Origin: Mangifera indica
Lineage: Eukaryota; Streptophyta; Magnoliopsida; Sapindales; Anacardiaceae
Length of the DNA stretch: 64,000 bases
Assembly: GCF_011075055.1 (NCBI RefSeq)
Contig: NC_058143.1
Location: 12,043,057-12,107,056 of the forward strand
Direction: 5' to 3'
In this document: positions 21,813 through 33,975 of the stretch, piece after piece
How positions within the stretch are numbered: the first letter of the stretch is position 1
Layout: every line of letters starts with the position of its first letter
Notes under the pieces: generated by a model
What the model saw: only the letters and a program-made list of their open reading frames with translations
The model's database searches: none
Told to the model about the DNA's origin: nothing
Translations under genes and position numbers: made by a program

Positions 21813-22550
21813 ACATGTCCTAGCGTTCTTTCAATGAGCACCAGAAGACTACCACGTGCTATGAAACCTCATCTTAACCTTTTACGTGCTCTGAAAATGT
21901 TTCACACGGCAAGATGCACCCCTAGACACTCTTAGAAGACCATCGTGTGCGAACAGGAGTTTCCAAAACATTTTCACATGCCATAATATGTTACACGCAT
22001 GTGTACACTAGAAGAAATATGTAACCCGCCTGAACGAACCACAAAACCATCACACATGCTACCTTCTGAACAGTGCTTACACGCTGCATGAACCTATTTG
22101 CGCGCTTGCATGCGCTTACATCTGCTATTATGAGTGTGTCACGCGCCACCATGCGCCAAATGTGTGTTTCCACGCGCCTCCCACTATCACACGCTCCCTC
22201 ACGTGCTTCATCCACGACTTACAACCATACATGATCTTGAATGGCGCACACCTAGACGGGTTAATCTACACTGATTGGGTTGATTCTGGGCATGATTTGA
22301 TCCCATTTGACTTTGACCAGATCGTCTTAACGCTCTTGGCTTGCGAGTCAATCTTCCGGGTTTTCCTAAGTAAGTTTTGACCTATGACTGTGAAAGAAAC
22401 CCTAGCGTCGATTTTGAGACTCCAGCAACTCAATTCGCCGGTCATTGATGGTCTAATCGGTTTCTAAAGAGGAGTAAATTAACCTATGACTTACGGGGGT
22501 GGCTACACGGGCAATTTCGTTGTTGGATTCTTCGGCAGAAACCATTAATA
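21813..22550. other. G+C-richer patch of unknown origin inside the decayed ankyrin copy
   Basis: The base composition changes sharply, with many 'cacgcgc', 'acgtgct' and 'gcgctt' words, quite unlike the AT-rich surroundings. It starts within exon-1 codons and ends just before exon-4 codons. Short open frames exist (for example 22162-22380), but none matches a family I know. It may be a piece of another transposable element's leader or LTR. Confidence 0.55.
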
Positions 22551-23260
22551 GGCAAGTGAACCCAGAGTATCCATTTGATGAAGACCAGTCTTCAAAAGAA
22601 GATTATAAGCCAATCCCGTTATTGCTGGCGACTGAAAGGAATAGTAGAGATTGTAAACAGGATACTAGAAGTATGTCCCCAGCTAGTTGAGCACAAAATT
22701 AAACTGGTTCGGAATATATTGCATGTGGCAATTAAGCACAATCAATGTGACCTCTTTAATGAAATATATTGGGTTTGTAAGGATGAAAATCAAAATCTAT
22801 ATTATCGAAAATCAATTAGTTTGTGTTAAAGTTTAATCAATTATATTTATATATCAATCACTTTATTAATTTTTATTAGATATGAGACTCTTTTTTATTT
22901 AGTCTTCAATTCTCTTGAACCATGTGAAAAATATAAAAATACCAATGACAAGGTTAGTCTGAAAGGTTGACACAAATGGCTACACCATTTTACACCATGC
23001 TGCAGACATGGAGGACGAGACTACACAAATTAACCCTGAAGGACCTGCATACCAACTCCAGGATGAGACAAAGTGGTACAAAATAAGCTCGGCCCCCTCT
23101 TTCTCCTACAAGACTTTTACCTCATAAATGTGCTTAAATGTAAGTTATGTTTCCATATATCTGCGGCGTGCAGACGAGGTAACGCTCTTCCACTACGCCA
23201 TGTTGCGCTACAAGAAGGAAAACAAGACTTGCGAAGAGCTATTCAAAACGAAGCACAATG

Positions 23261-23650
23261 TGTCAGTTTTTTTCTTCTTACTGGTAACTGCTTCATGTAG
23301 TTACTTCTTCATGGCTTAATGGTCTGTAACTCCCATGCATTATAGTTCGTAACTCCCATGCCATAACTCCACACGTTGCGTTGCATTTTTTATGATAGAA
23401 TGCTTATTTAAGGCTATAAATAGGGTCCCTGGGTGAGCTTTTTCCTGAGAGAAAAACATACACCATTTTATGAGAAAAAGAATTCACCTGGAAGACAAAA
23501 TTCTACAACAATTTTCAAAGGATTATTCTGCATCAAATCGTCAAGCAATGACCGGAGGTTAGTGTTTAATATTTCGCAACATAATTTTGATTTCTATCTT
23601 GCAAATTCAGTATATATATGTTTAGATAGAGACCATATACATGTTTTACA
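23261..23650 (+). repeat. Copia copy 1, 5' LTR
   Basis: The 390-bp LTR starts with TG and ends with CA. A TATA box 'tataaata' at 23415-23422, within 'aaggctataaatagggtcc', is the likely start of transcription control. It was delimited by comparison with the 3' LTR. Confidence 0.93.
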
Positions 23651-23653
23651 TTT

Positions 23654-23665
23654 TGGTATCAGAGC
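23654..23665 (+). other. Copia copy 1 primer-binding site
   Basis: 'tggtatcagagc' just inside the 5' LTR is complementary to the 3' end of plant initiator methionine tRNA, the usual primer of copia elements. Confidence 0.9.
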
Positions 23666-24816
23666 AATTTTATGCCTCTGCCTTGCTTTGATGTGTTAAA
23701 CATGCAAAATTTTATGTTATCCCGAATTTCTTTAGAAAGAGAAAGTTGGTTGTTGGCATTTTTTGTTTAAAATTTTTATTTAGATGAATTCTACATCAAA
23801 AACTGAGAATTTTGATATATGGAACATCAAAATCAGAGTTTTGTAGGCTGATTTAGAGTGTAAAATGTATACGGGTTTGAAACCGGGTCTGTCGACCCGA
23901 ATCTTGACCCGGCTAGAGGTCAGGGACTATCTTCAGATGACATGTCATACCCATCACTTTTGTTTCTTTTGTGATGCACTACCAGCCGACATGACATCTG
24001 CATTCATTTCCAACGGATGACATGTCGTTCATCTGCTTTATTAAAATGTAAAGATTACTTCAACTCGCGTTTTGAACCCAGACCATGAGGCACAAGGTTC
24101 TGAGTGAGGTACTTTCCGCCCAGCCAATTTCATTTTTGTTGGGAATTGGGGACATCATACATTCTTATATGCTTTAGTTTTAGTTTTCATAAAATTTTAG
24201 TTTGTTGGAACCCGTTACCATCCTCTGCCATGAAATAAAAAAGCTGTTAGGGTTCAGTTTGAATATATTATACATTTTGGCCTTGATAAAATATATTTTT
24301 ATAATATGTGATTGCCAAAAGTATTATTATTAATTTTAATTGGATAATTTAAGTTTCATTTATCCAATTTTTAGTGTTTATTAAATAATTTAATATTGTT
24401 TATATGGTTAATTTTATGCATAATTTTAGTTTAAATGAAATTATACTTTAAATAATTTCTTAAGGATTATATGCATAAAATTAGATGTCATGTGATTAGT
24501 CTAATTTTGATTGATCATAGAGTAACCACAACATATTTGATTATATCAAAGTTATACATTAAGTATCCTGAGATCATATTTAGTTATATGACATCAATTG
24601 TAATTAATCAATGTAAGTATGATAAATCTTATCCCACAAGAATTTTGATTATATTTATGTGATTAATTAGGATGAAATAACAAATTATTTTTCTTAATCT
24701 ACCCACAGGAATTAAGAAAAGGAATATAATTTAGTAGTTTCATCATACGGTTTATATATTTGTATATAAACCTATTTAAATTAAAAACTTAGCCCATAGG
24801 CAGTTTTTATGTTATA

Positions 24817-27800
24817 TTGTTTATATATTTAAAGCATGTTTATACATTGGTAGAACATGATATTAATTTTGATAGCTTCAAATTTGGTGACAATTATAAA
24901 ATTTGGAAGGAAAGAATTCTTCTCCAATTAGGGTGTATAGACATTGATTATGCTATTAGGAAGGATGAACCACCTACAGCTACAGAAACTAGCACTCAGA
25001 ATGAAATTACCCTGTATGAGCGTTGGGAGCGATCTAATCGCTTGAGTATGATGTGCATCAGGACACGCATATCTGCTAGTATTCGTGGTTCAATCCCTGA
25101 GTGTAATAATGTCAGACAATTACTGAAGGCTATTGATAAACAGTTTGAGTCTTCAGATAAAAAACTTGCCAGCTCTCTAATAACAAGTTTACATCAATGA
25201 AGCTCATTAGTGTTAAAGGTGTGCGTGAGCACATCATGCAAATGAAGGATATTGCGACTCAGCTTAAGGCTCTTGAGATTGAGATGTCTGAATCTTTCCT
25301 GGTGCATTTCATTCTAAATTCTCTTCCACAACAATAGGGACCTTTCAAAATCTCTTATAACACACATAAGGAAAAATGGTCAATCAATGAACTTCTGACC
25401 ATGTGTGTTCAAGAGGAAGGAAGGTTGTTGATTAAAATGAATGAAAGTGCACATATGGTTACACAAGGGAAGAAGAAGAAGAACCAAGCTAAGTATAAGG
25501 GAAAGGATAAAATCTTCAATCAGCCCAAATTTAAGAAGGAATCCAAATGTTTTTTCTGTAAAAAGAAAGAACATGTGAAAAAGGATTGCATTAAGTTTAA
25601 AGTTTGGCTTGAAAAGAAAGGTAATTCAATCTCACTTATATGTTATGAATCTAATATGGTTGATGTTTGTCATAACACTTCGTGGATTGATTCTGGTTCT
25701 ACAATCCATATTTCAAATACCTTACAGGGCTTTCTAAACCAAAGGAAGCTGATAGCCAGTGAACAAAGCATCTATTCAGGAAATAAGATGCGTTCACATA
25801 TGGAAACGGTCGAAACGTGCAGATTAGTTTTAGATTCTAGTTTTGTTTTGGATTTAGAACGGACCTTTTATATTCCAAGTTTCTCTAGAAACTTGATTTC
25901 TGTTTCAAGACTTGTACCATTTGGATTTTCCTTTACATTTAATGAAACTACATTTAGTTTGATTTATAAATCTGCAGTTGTGGGAAATGGTATATTGTCT
26001 GATGGTTTGTTCTGAATTCATTTACAAAATAATGTTTTATTTAATTTGATGCATGTTCAAGGTAATGTTGGTATTAAAATAAGTGTTATGAATGAAAATT
26101 CCTCTATATTGTGGCATCGGAGATTGCGACATATCTCCATAGAAAGAATTAAAAGGTTAGTGAATGATGGAGTACTAGATACTCTAGATTTTACTGACTT
26201 TGATACTTGTGTGGATTGTATAAAGGAAAAACAAACCAACAAGTCAAAGAAAGGTGCCAAGAGGAGTTTAGACATATTAGAAATCATACATACAGATATT
26301 TGGTATCCTGATATAGACGTTTATGGTAAAAAATACTTCATCTCATTTATTGATTATTATTCACGATACATGTATCTCTACATGCTCCATAACAAGAATG
26401 AAACATTAGATGCCTTTAAGGTTTTCAAGGTAGAAGTAGAGAAACAATCTAGAAAACAAATTAAAATCGTGAGATCAGATAAAGGTGGAGAATATTATGG
26501 TAAATACATTCATGATGGACAAGCACCTGGTCTATTTGCAAGTTTTCTTGAAGAAAATGAGATTGTTGCCCAATACACTATGCCTGATTCTCCAGACCAA
26601 AATGGTGTAGCGGAAAGAAGAAACCGAACTCTATTGGACATGGTGTGGAGTATGCTTAGCAGCTCCAAACTTCCTAAATCACTGTGGGTAGAAGCTCTTA
26701 AAATGACAGTGTATATATTGAACCGAGTTCCAACCAAGGCTATTTCTAAAACACCATTTGAGTTATTTAAAGGTTGGAAACTGAGTTTGTGACATATACG
26801 CGTTTGGGGATGCCCGTCTGAAGTAAGAGTTTATAATCCACATGAGAAGAAATTAGACCCAAAGACTATAAGTGGTTATTTCATTGGATATGCTAAAAAG
26901 TCTAAGGGTTATAGATTTTATTGTCCATCACATAACACTAGAATAGTGGAATCTCGAAATGCAAAATTTCTTGAAAATGACTTAATCAGTGGGAGCGATC
27001 AATCTCAGGATTTAGTTTTTGAGAAAGATCATTCAGATACTTAACCACCCATTTTGAGTAATAGATTGGTTGTTATTTACAACACCCCTCAAGTTCAAAT
27101 GGATGTTGAACAACCAATTAATGAAGTTCCACAAGTTGTTGATAATACTCTAATAGATCAAATTGTTCAACAACTTTCAAATATTGTTGAACCACCAGTT
27201 GTACACTCTACTCCACAGGAGGATAGTGTTACAACATTAAGAAGATCAACTAGAATGAAGAAATCAGCTATTTCTAGTGATTATATAGTGTATTTACAAG
27301 AAATTGACCATAATTTAGAAGCCGAAGATGATCCTGTTACGTTTTCACAAGCAATGGATTGCAGTAAATCTATTTTGTGGTATAATGCTATGAAAGATGA
27401 GATGGAATCTATGAAGAGTAATGGAGTCTAGGATCTTGTTAAGTTACCAAATGGGGCAAAGGCCATTGGGTGTAAATGGGTCTATAAAACAAAGAAAGAC
27501 TCATTAAGTAACATCAAGAGATATAAAACAAAACTCGTTGCTAAGGGTTTCACTCAAAAGGAGGGAATCGATTATACGGAGACTTTTTCTCTTGTATCTA
27601 AGAAAGATTCTTTCCATATTATAATGGCATTAGCAGCCCATTTTGACTTGGAACTGCATCAAATGGATGTGAAAACGGCATTCCTCAATAGAGATTTAGA
27701 GGAAGAGGTATATATAAAACAACCTGAAGGATTCTCCTCTAGTGATAGTGAGCATTTGGTATGCAAGCTTAGGAAGTCTATATATGGATTGAAACAAGCA

Positions 27801-28886
27801 TCCCGTTAATGGTATTTGAAATTCCATAAGGTTATCTCTTCATTCAGTTTTGAAGAGAATATCATGGATCAATGTATATATCAGAAGGTCAATGGGAGTA
27901 AAATTTGTTTCCTTGTTTTATATGTGGATGATATATTACTTGTAACCAATGATAAAGGATTGCTTTATGAGGTGAAACAAATTCTCTCTAAAAACTTTGA
28001 TATGAAAGATATAGGTGAGGCGTCTTATGTCATTGGCATTAAGATTCATAGGAACAGACCTCAAGGCATACTAGGTCTATCTCAAAAAACCTATATCAAC
28101 AAAGTTTTAGAGAGATTTCAGATGAAAGATTGTTCACCAAGTATAACACCAATTGTGAAGGGTGATAAGTTCAATTTGAACCAATGCCCTAAAAATGAAC
28201 TTGAAAAGGAACAAATGCAGAACATTCCCTATGCTTCAGCTGTTGGAAGTCTTATGTATGCTCAGGTTTGCACAAGACCTGACATTGCATTTGCTGTTGG
28301 GATGTTAGGAAGATATCAGAGTAACCCAGGTATAGACCACTGGAGAGCTGTAAAGAAAGTGATGCGGTACCTTCAAGGAACCAGAGAATACATGCTTATA
28401 TAATTTAGAAGTAGTTGGTTACTCCGATTCGAATTTTGCTGGCTATGTTGATTCAAGAAAATCAACATCTGGATATATTTTCTTGTTTGTCGATAGAGCC
28501 ATATCTTGGAGGAGTGTCAAACAGTCATTGATTGCTACATCTACCATAGAGGCTAAGTTCGTTTCTTGTTTTGAGGCTATATCACATGGTGTATGGTTGA
28601 AGAGTTTCATATCTGGGCTTAGGATTGTGGATTCTATTTCTAAGCCGATAAAAATTTATTGTGACAATTTAGCTGCTGTTTTCTTGGCTAAAAATAATTA
28701 AAGTAGTCATCGAAGTAAAAATATCGACATTAAGTATTTAGCCATTAAGGAATGTATAAAAGAAAATAAGGTGGTCATTAAACACGTCAACACTGAATTG
28801 ATGATTGCCGATCCTTTGACAAATGACATGCCACCAAAAAGTTTTAAGGATCATGTAGAGCAAATGGGAGTTGGTCTCATATTGTA
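24817..28886 (+). pseudogene. Copia copy 1 gag-pol remnants
   Basis: Domains appear in order. A gag core (DNYKIWKERILLQLG, about 24885-25200) is followed by a frameshifted gag end to 25337. The zinc knuckle CFFCKKKEHVKKDC is at 25548-25589. The protease motif WIDSGS is near 25686. The GAG-pre-integrase HHCC region ([10 protein letters not shown] ... CVDC) is followed by the integrase core, with [15 protein letters not shown] and [10 protein letters not shown] (26285-26640). Reverse transcriptase has QMDVKTAFLN (27660) and YVDDILL (27920). RNase H has SGYIF and IYCDN, to about 28886. Disruptions include stops at 26012, 26790, 27042, 27429 and 27807 and frame breaks near 25200 and 28400. The gag start seen in copy 2 is deleted here (about 76 bp near 24884). 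Confidence 0.92.
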
Positions 28887-29170
28887 ATTGTGATGGAAGT
28901 GGGTTCCATCATGTGATTTGATGTATATACATTTCTATAATAAAATTATTCAGTTTTTCAATTGATTAAGTTTTCTCATTTTATGTGCATATTTTGGTTG
29001 AGAAAATAATCAAATTTGGACCCAAAATAAACATAAGGTTTATTCATTATGTTATAGATGAATGAATACATCGTGATACATGGAAGATAATACTCGTTCT
29101 TAGAGGACTTATCGCCATGATTCATGTATTTTATTTCTTTACTTCAGTATATGGATTGATGGGTTACAGA

Positions 29171-29183
29171 CCAAGTGGGAGAA
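29171..29183 (+). other. Copia copy 1 polypurine tract
   Basis: The purine-rich 'aagtgggagaa' lies directly before the 3' LTR, the plus-strand priming site. The same sequence precedes the 3' LTR of copy 2. Confidence 0.8.
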
Positions 29184-29573
29184 TGTCAGTTTTTTTCTTC
29201 TTACTGGTCACTGCTTCATGCAGTTACTTCTTCATGGCTTAATGGTCTGTAACTCCCATGCATTATGGTTTGTAACTCCCATGCCATAACTCCACACGTT
29301 GCGTTGCATTCTTGATGGTAGAATGCTTATTTAAGGCTATAAATAGGGTCTCTGGGTGAGCTTTTTCCTGAGAGAAAAACATACACCATTCTATGAGAAA
29401 AAGAATTCACTTGGAAGACAAAATTCTACAACAATTTCCAGAGGATTATTCTGCATCAAATCGTCAAGCAATGGCCGGAGGTTAGTGTTTAATATTCCGC
29501 AACATAATTTTGGTTTCCATCTTGCATATTCAGTATATATATATTTAGATAGAGACCATATACATGTTTTACA
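29184..29573 (+). repeat. Copia copy 1, 3' LTR
   Basis: 390 bp, with the same ends as the 5' LTR; TATA box at 29338-29345. The target duplication CAATG follows at 29574, and ankyrin exon 5 resumes in register. Confidence 0.93.
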
Positions 29574-30170
29574 CAATGAACTACTCAATGGAGAAAAGAC
29601 ACTCCTCAGTCTTGCTTAGCAGTGGCTGTTCTCATTGCTAGCATGGCCTTCGCAGCTGCCTACACTGTACTAGGAGGTTCCAATGAGAAGGGATTTCCAG
29701 TTTTCCTCAACAATAGTCTCTTTTTGGTTTTCGCAGTCATGGACGCTATTGCTTTAACTTGCTCCTTGACATCGATTGTAATGTTCTTGTCCTTCCTCAC
29801 ATAGCCTTATACGTATGAAGAATTCCACCATAGTCTCCCTGACAGACTCACAATAGGCTTCGCCTTAATCTTCATTTCGTTGACTAAAATAATGCTGGCA
29901 TTTGCGGCAACATTATTGCTCATAGTTTGTTTGGGAAAGCCACATTGGACCACCACTATCATTTACACTGCTGCATTTTTTTACTGTTAGCATATTTGCG
30001 CTCACGAATTTTCCTCTGTATGCTACATTTGAGAACACTATATTCAAGTTGTATCGTAAATTGTCTAGGAATCTGCATGTCAAAAATTCTCCACCATACA
30101 GAGTAGCTTAGGGACGAGGTAAATTGTCCAAGAAGAATGTTAATCATAATAAGCCTAGGCTCTCAATCTG

Positions 30171-30508
30171 AAGGATTTATATAAGTTGCTCCAAGGCCAA
30201 ACGAAAGAGGTTGATAAGTCTCTGGCGCAAGAGATATTACAAATTAGTGCAACTTTTGTATCAATTGTTTAGGGTTTGATCAAATCAAGTATAAGTATCA
30301 AATAAGTGAGTCTTTTACTCTGTTCTATTAGAATTTTATATAAATAGTGGGTATCTTTTAATTTGTATGTTATCTTGTGTCCATCAATTCAAAACATACG
30401 GTGTATTTTCATTATGCTCCAAAAAGATTTTTAGTTTATTATCGAAACATCTATCCAATCCTAAGTATACTTCAAGAAACTCATATTGAATTCAATATTA
30501 GAGGATTG

Positions 30509-30562
<54 letters not shown>

Positions 30563-30689
30563 CAATTTCTACTCTCCTACTGAATAATTAATTAATAGTA
30601 CTAAATTACACAATGATATATTTGAGTCATTCAAACCTATGTACTATTTCACAAATTTAAGAAGAGTTGTATATTAATGTTTTTAAAAC
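30171..30689 (+). repeat. Downstream module of the decayed ankyrin copy, with (TA)n microsatellite
   Basis: It matches the 3' flanks at 9.5-10.0 kb and 14.9-15.36 kb; 'gaataattaattaatagtac' is at 30582. A (TA)n tract of about 50 bp lies at 30510-30560. Homology ends near 30670, before reaching any fibrillin sequence. Confidence 0.6.
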
Positions 30690-31725
30690 CAGATCGGTAG
30701 TAAAATGAAACGTAATATTTAAAAGCCAATTAGAGTTTTGATATTTTATGAGGGTTTACGTGATAAACTTTTGAATTGTTAATAATATATTGGTATTTGA
30801 CAATTATATTAAGTGTTAATGATAGTTTTGTGATTTCAGTAAAAGCAAAACAATTAATTTAAGGACAATCAAATAAAATTTTTTGACAAAAATGGATGAT
30901 GGGTGAAAATTTGACATTTTAAAATCTAAAGAGTAAAAAACATACTTTCATGAAACATTGGGTGGGAAATAGTCACTTAACCAGTTGTCTAAATTCATAT
31001 GCTTCTCTACCTCCTCTTATGAAGACCCACATCTTGGATCGGTCTGTGGGTCGTAGCCTAAGGTTCTAGGCATGTCTTGTAATTTTACTATCATGTCATT
31101 GGTTGTACCCAAAAAAGGGACTATAGACTAGGCTAGTCTAGTTACAAATTTAGTAATTATTAATTATTTCTGTCAAAAATAGAAATGATCATCTAATAGG
31201 GAAGTTTAATACATTGAATAGTATGAATATGGAGAATCTACACATAATACAAATAACATTAATCATAAGATAATAATCATGTATCGTCTTCCCGGTAAAA
31301 TATATGTTCATGTCAAATATTCTTTTCTAATAAATGTTCATATCGTCGAATACTAGTTTGTCTAACCAATTTAGGCAAGCATTGTTCTAACGATGTATTA
31401 GGTGTTAGAGCTCATAGTTTAGGATCCAATTTTTTATTCTCCAAAGCCAATATTATCATTAGTGTTGGATATTCTTAACTAATAAATGCTCTAATCATCT
31501 TTGATTGACATTGTTTTAATGTCATGTTAGGTATTAGAGTAGATTCCAAAAGGTTATTTTAACAATTATTTTAAAACCACAATCGAATCATAATATAAAG
31601 TTAGATCAAATCAACCACTTTGCTATGGAGTTCTACTATATCTTATGGCGAGATATCGTCGACGAATCATTTCCCAAAAATGCGTCTTGGATTACTTACT
31701 ATAACCATATCAATCAATTCTACTT

Positions 31726-31960
31726 ATAAATTGAAGCCCTATGTTGCCATCATCATCAAAATAATTACAATTTCTTTTTTATTCAAGATCTATGGAGCTT
31801 CAGTCTTTATCCTCTCCAATGAGTCCTTTCTTAAATAAATTCCAGTAAGAGTAATGAATAAACTTACAAAAAGTTTCATCACAGTCAGATTAATAATTCA
31901 TCAGAAGTCAACGACCATTAAAATCACATGGCAACAATATTTACGGTGTTAGGAATAGCA
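31726..31960 (+). other. Most conserved segment of the 3-kb unit (copy A), with broken open frame
   Basis: In all units this segment keeps the same reading frame, with the phrase KIYGxxVSIFSK and then RVMKKLTKSF. In copy A it reads FKIYGASVFILSNESFLK, then a TAA. I do not recognise the protein family. Confidence 0.4.
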
Positions 31961-33046
31961 AGCATAACAAATCAATTGGTGAAATGAGTAACTTCTGTAG
32001 AAGAAGACCATCGATCGAGATGACTATCAATCTAATTGTAGGAATACCGACAAGTTAAAATAATGTATCGAATTAAAGTAGCTAGCTGAATAATGTTGAA
32101 TGTTATATTGAATTCACGAGCAATAATCTTGAATAAAACATTTTTTTTTTGTCATTGAAGACAATTTATTCATGAATTGAAAAAAAAAACAATTTGTGTT
32201 TGCCTAGAAGTTCAACTTCATAAATATGGCTCTCATTCTTTTGTGAAAATTATGATTAATATTATTATTTGTTACATACAAAGAACTATTTATAAATTGA
32301 TGTAACAATTCAATATAATTGACATATTATCTATCAAAACGGTTAAATTTATTTTTAATTCAAATTCAATCAATCACATTAAAACCTGATCAAATTGTTT
32401 TTCATGTTCAATAAATATATTTATAATATATATAATTTTAATTATGTAATAATAACATTATTGATCAGACTAATCAACCTATAGCTCGGCTTTTAATTGG
32501 GTCAAGACCCAAATTGAGTATAAAAACATTGATTATAATGCCTAAAAGAACAGGGATACGAAACCGTAAATAATGTACTATATAATGTTATTAAGGGTAT
32601 AAATTAAAAGAATAATGTTAAAACTTTAAAAATTTCAGACAAACTTATGTGTTTCAATTTGATTTGAATATTTAAAATTAGTGATAATATTAACTGATTA
32701 AAAAAAATATATGTAAGGTTACATGTAGCTTTGTAAGGAACAATTTGTTTAAAACTTTTACATTATTTATCATTTATTTTCCTATTGAAATCCAAATATT
32801 TTATTAGTAATTTTTTATTTAAATGGTAAATTAATAGGAACTATGCTATATATATTTGAAAAAAAAAAGTTCTAAGGTAATAAGGAAATGAATTTGAAGC
32901 AAATTTTAAGTAGGTAGTAAAAATCTGGGACATAGATTATAGTCTTAATGACATTATTTATAAGGTAATATTCGTGTACACTTGCCTTACTTGATGATAT
33001 GAGGACTAGGAAAATATGCCAAATGTAGAAATGAAAATTGAGAGGG

Positions 33047-33398
33047 AAGGGGTGGCAATGACTCCTCATTTTCGTCTCCGTAAGATGGGACACATCTTCA
33101 TTTTTGTAATAAGGATTACGAAGCATCCCTATTCCTTATCCCTTAAAGAATAATTTTCTCCTTATCCTCTCCTCTTATCCACCCACTCATCGTCCCTAGC
33201 ACTAAAAGTATAATAAATATTTTCAAAAATTATATTTTAAAAATAAGTACAGGGGAATGAGGGTACAAGACAGGAATGGGGATATATTTATCCTTGTCAT
33301 TGTTTTTCGGGATTGTTTCTCATTCCTTCTTATTTCAAGGAATCCCTTCCTCATACAAGATGAGAACCCTATTTTAAGGGTCAAGTTATCATCCCTAG
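33047..33398. mobile_element. Nested hAT-like short element in unit A
   Basis: The ends are 'aaggggtggcaatgactcc' and the reverse complement of 'aagttatcatccctag', imperfect inverted repeats of the 'TAGGGATGnCAA' type common in plant hAT elements. The interior shows typical 'ggaatggggatat' and 'aatcccttcctcat' words. The same insert occurs in units B, C, D and F. Confidence 0.6.
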
Positions 33399-33975
33399 CC
33401 AAATTAATCTTTAAGTTGAAAAGTCTTTCCATCTTCTATTAAGCATTGTTAGTGAAATTATTTGATTTTTAGATAGATATGTTAAAAAGATACCATAATG
33501 GGGTTCTATTAAATAATCAAGAAGATATATGATGACCAAATTATTTTTACAATTTGAGGGTCTTTCCAGTGAAAGTTTTTAGTCTTTATTGTAATTAATT
33601 GTCTTTATATGAGCAACTGCGTATATAAATTACATTTCACTTCACAGAAGGAGCTGGAATTGTAAATATCCAGCCTTGGTGATTCTTCGAAGGGTGTGCA
33701 ATTCTTATGTTTGTAATGATCTATACTATTGATGTGATATTTCTCGCCACAAACTAATATACACAATTTAGAGTCTCGAGTTAAATAGACTATAATAACA
33801 ATGATTAGATTTGTAAAGACTCGTGTTAGTTTGCTACGGATGTGTGAAAAGAAAGACTAAATTAAGAGAATAGATGAGACATGAGGTTTTTCATGATTCG
33901 ACTTGATAACCGAAATGTCTATATCCACGGTGTTGTCACTGGTTTGAGTGTAGTATAAGAGTAGTAGAAGTTAGT

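Larger units (their letters stand above)
23261..29573 (+). mobile_element. Ty1/copia LTR retrotransposon, copy 1 (6313 bp)
   Basis: Two 390-bp direct LTRs (23261-23650, 29184-29573) both start TGTCAG and end TTTTACA. They enclose a primer-binding site, gag-pol coding remnants in copia order (protease, integrase, reverse transcriptase, RNase H) and a polypurine tract. The 5-bp target duplication CAATG (23256-23260 and 29574-29578) shows the insertion was into exon 5 of the decayed ankyrin gene. By eye the two LTRs differ at about 18 of 390 positions. Coding regions contain several stops and deletions, so the copy is dead. Confidence 0.95.
21486..30170 (+). pseudogene. Ankyrin/PGG gene copy 5: decayed and split by a copia element
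   Basis: The pieces are as follows. Exon 1 is at 21490-21812 (NTPLHEAAANGNLEA region), with a TAA soon after the start and several indels. An unrelated G+C-richer patch at 21813-22550 replaces the end of exon 1 and exons 2-3. Exon 4 lies at 22555-22775 and 22920-23076, with a deletion in the TEN/GIVEIVN codons and a roughly 145-bp insertion. The donor is mutated from AAAGTAAGC to AAAATAAGC. The exon-5 acceptor is mutated from TGCAG to TGCGG. Exon 5 is at 23165-23260 and resumes at 29574-30170 beyond the retrotransposon. There the PGG motif has become LGG, with a TAG after SFLT and more stops. The tail GKLSKKNVNHNK ends at 30172. The gene cannot be functional. Confidence 0.9.
30690..33975. repeat. 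3-kb repeat unit A
   Basis: This is the first of a family of related units (A-F). It starts with the right arm of a fold-back element ending 'ttgggtgggaaatagtcac' (30958-30985). Then come 'cttggatcggtctgtgggtc' (31032) and a long shared AT-rich body. A shared segment at 31680-31960 ('gcgtcttggattacttacta', 'aattgaagccctatgttgcc', 'tctatggagcttcagtc') follows. The unit ends with a nested hAT-like short element (33047-33398) and a tail ('gagcaactgcgtatataaat', 'gctggaattgtaaatatcca') shared only with unit D. No known gene is recognised. Confidence 0.75.

Noticed and set aside
22162..22380. 72-codon frame in the G+C-rich patch
   Set aside because: No family recognised; kept only as part of the unexplained patch.
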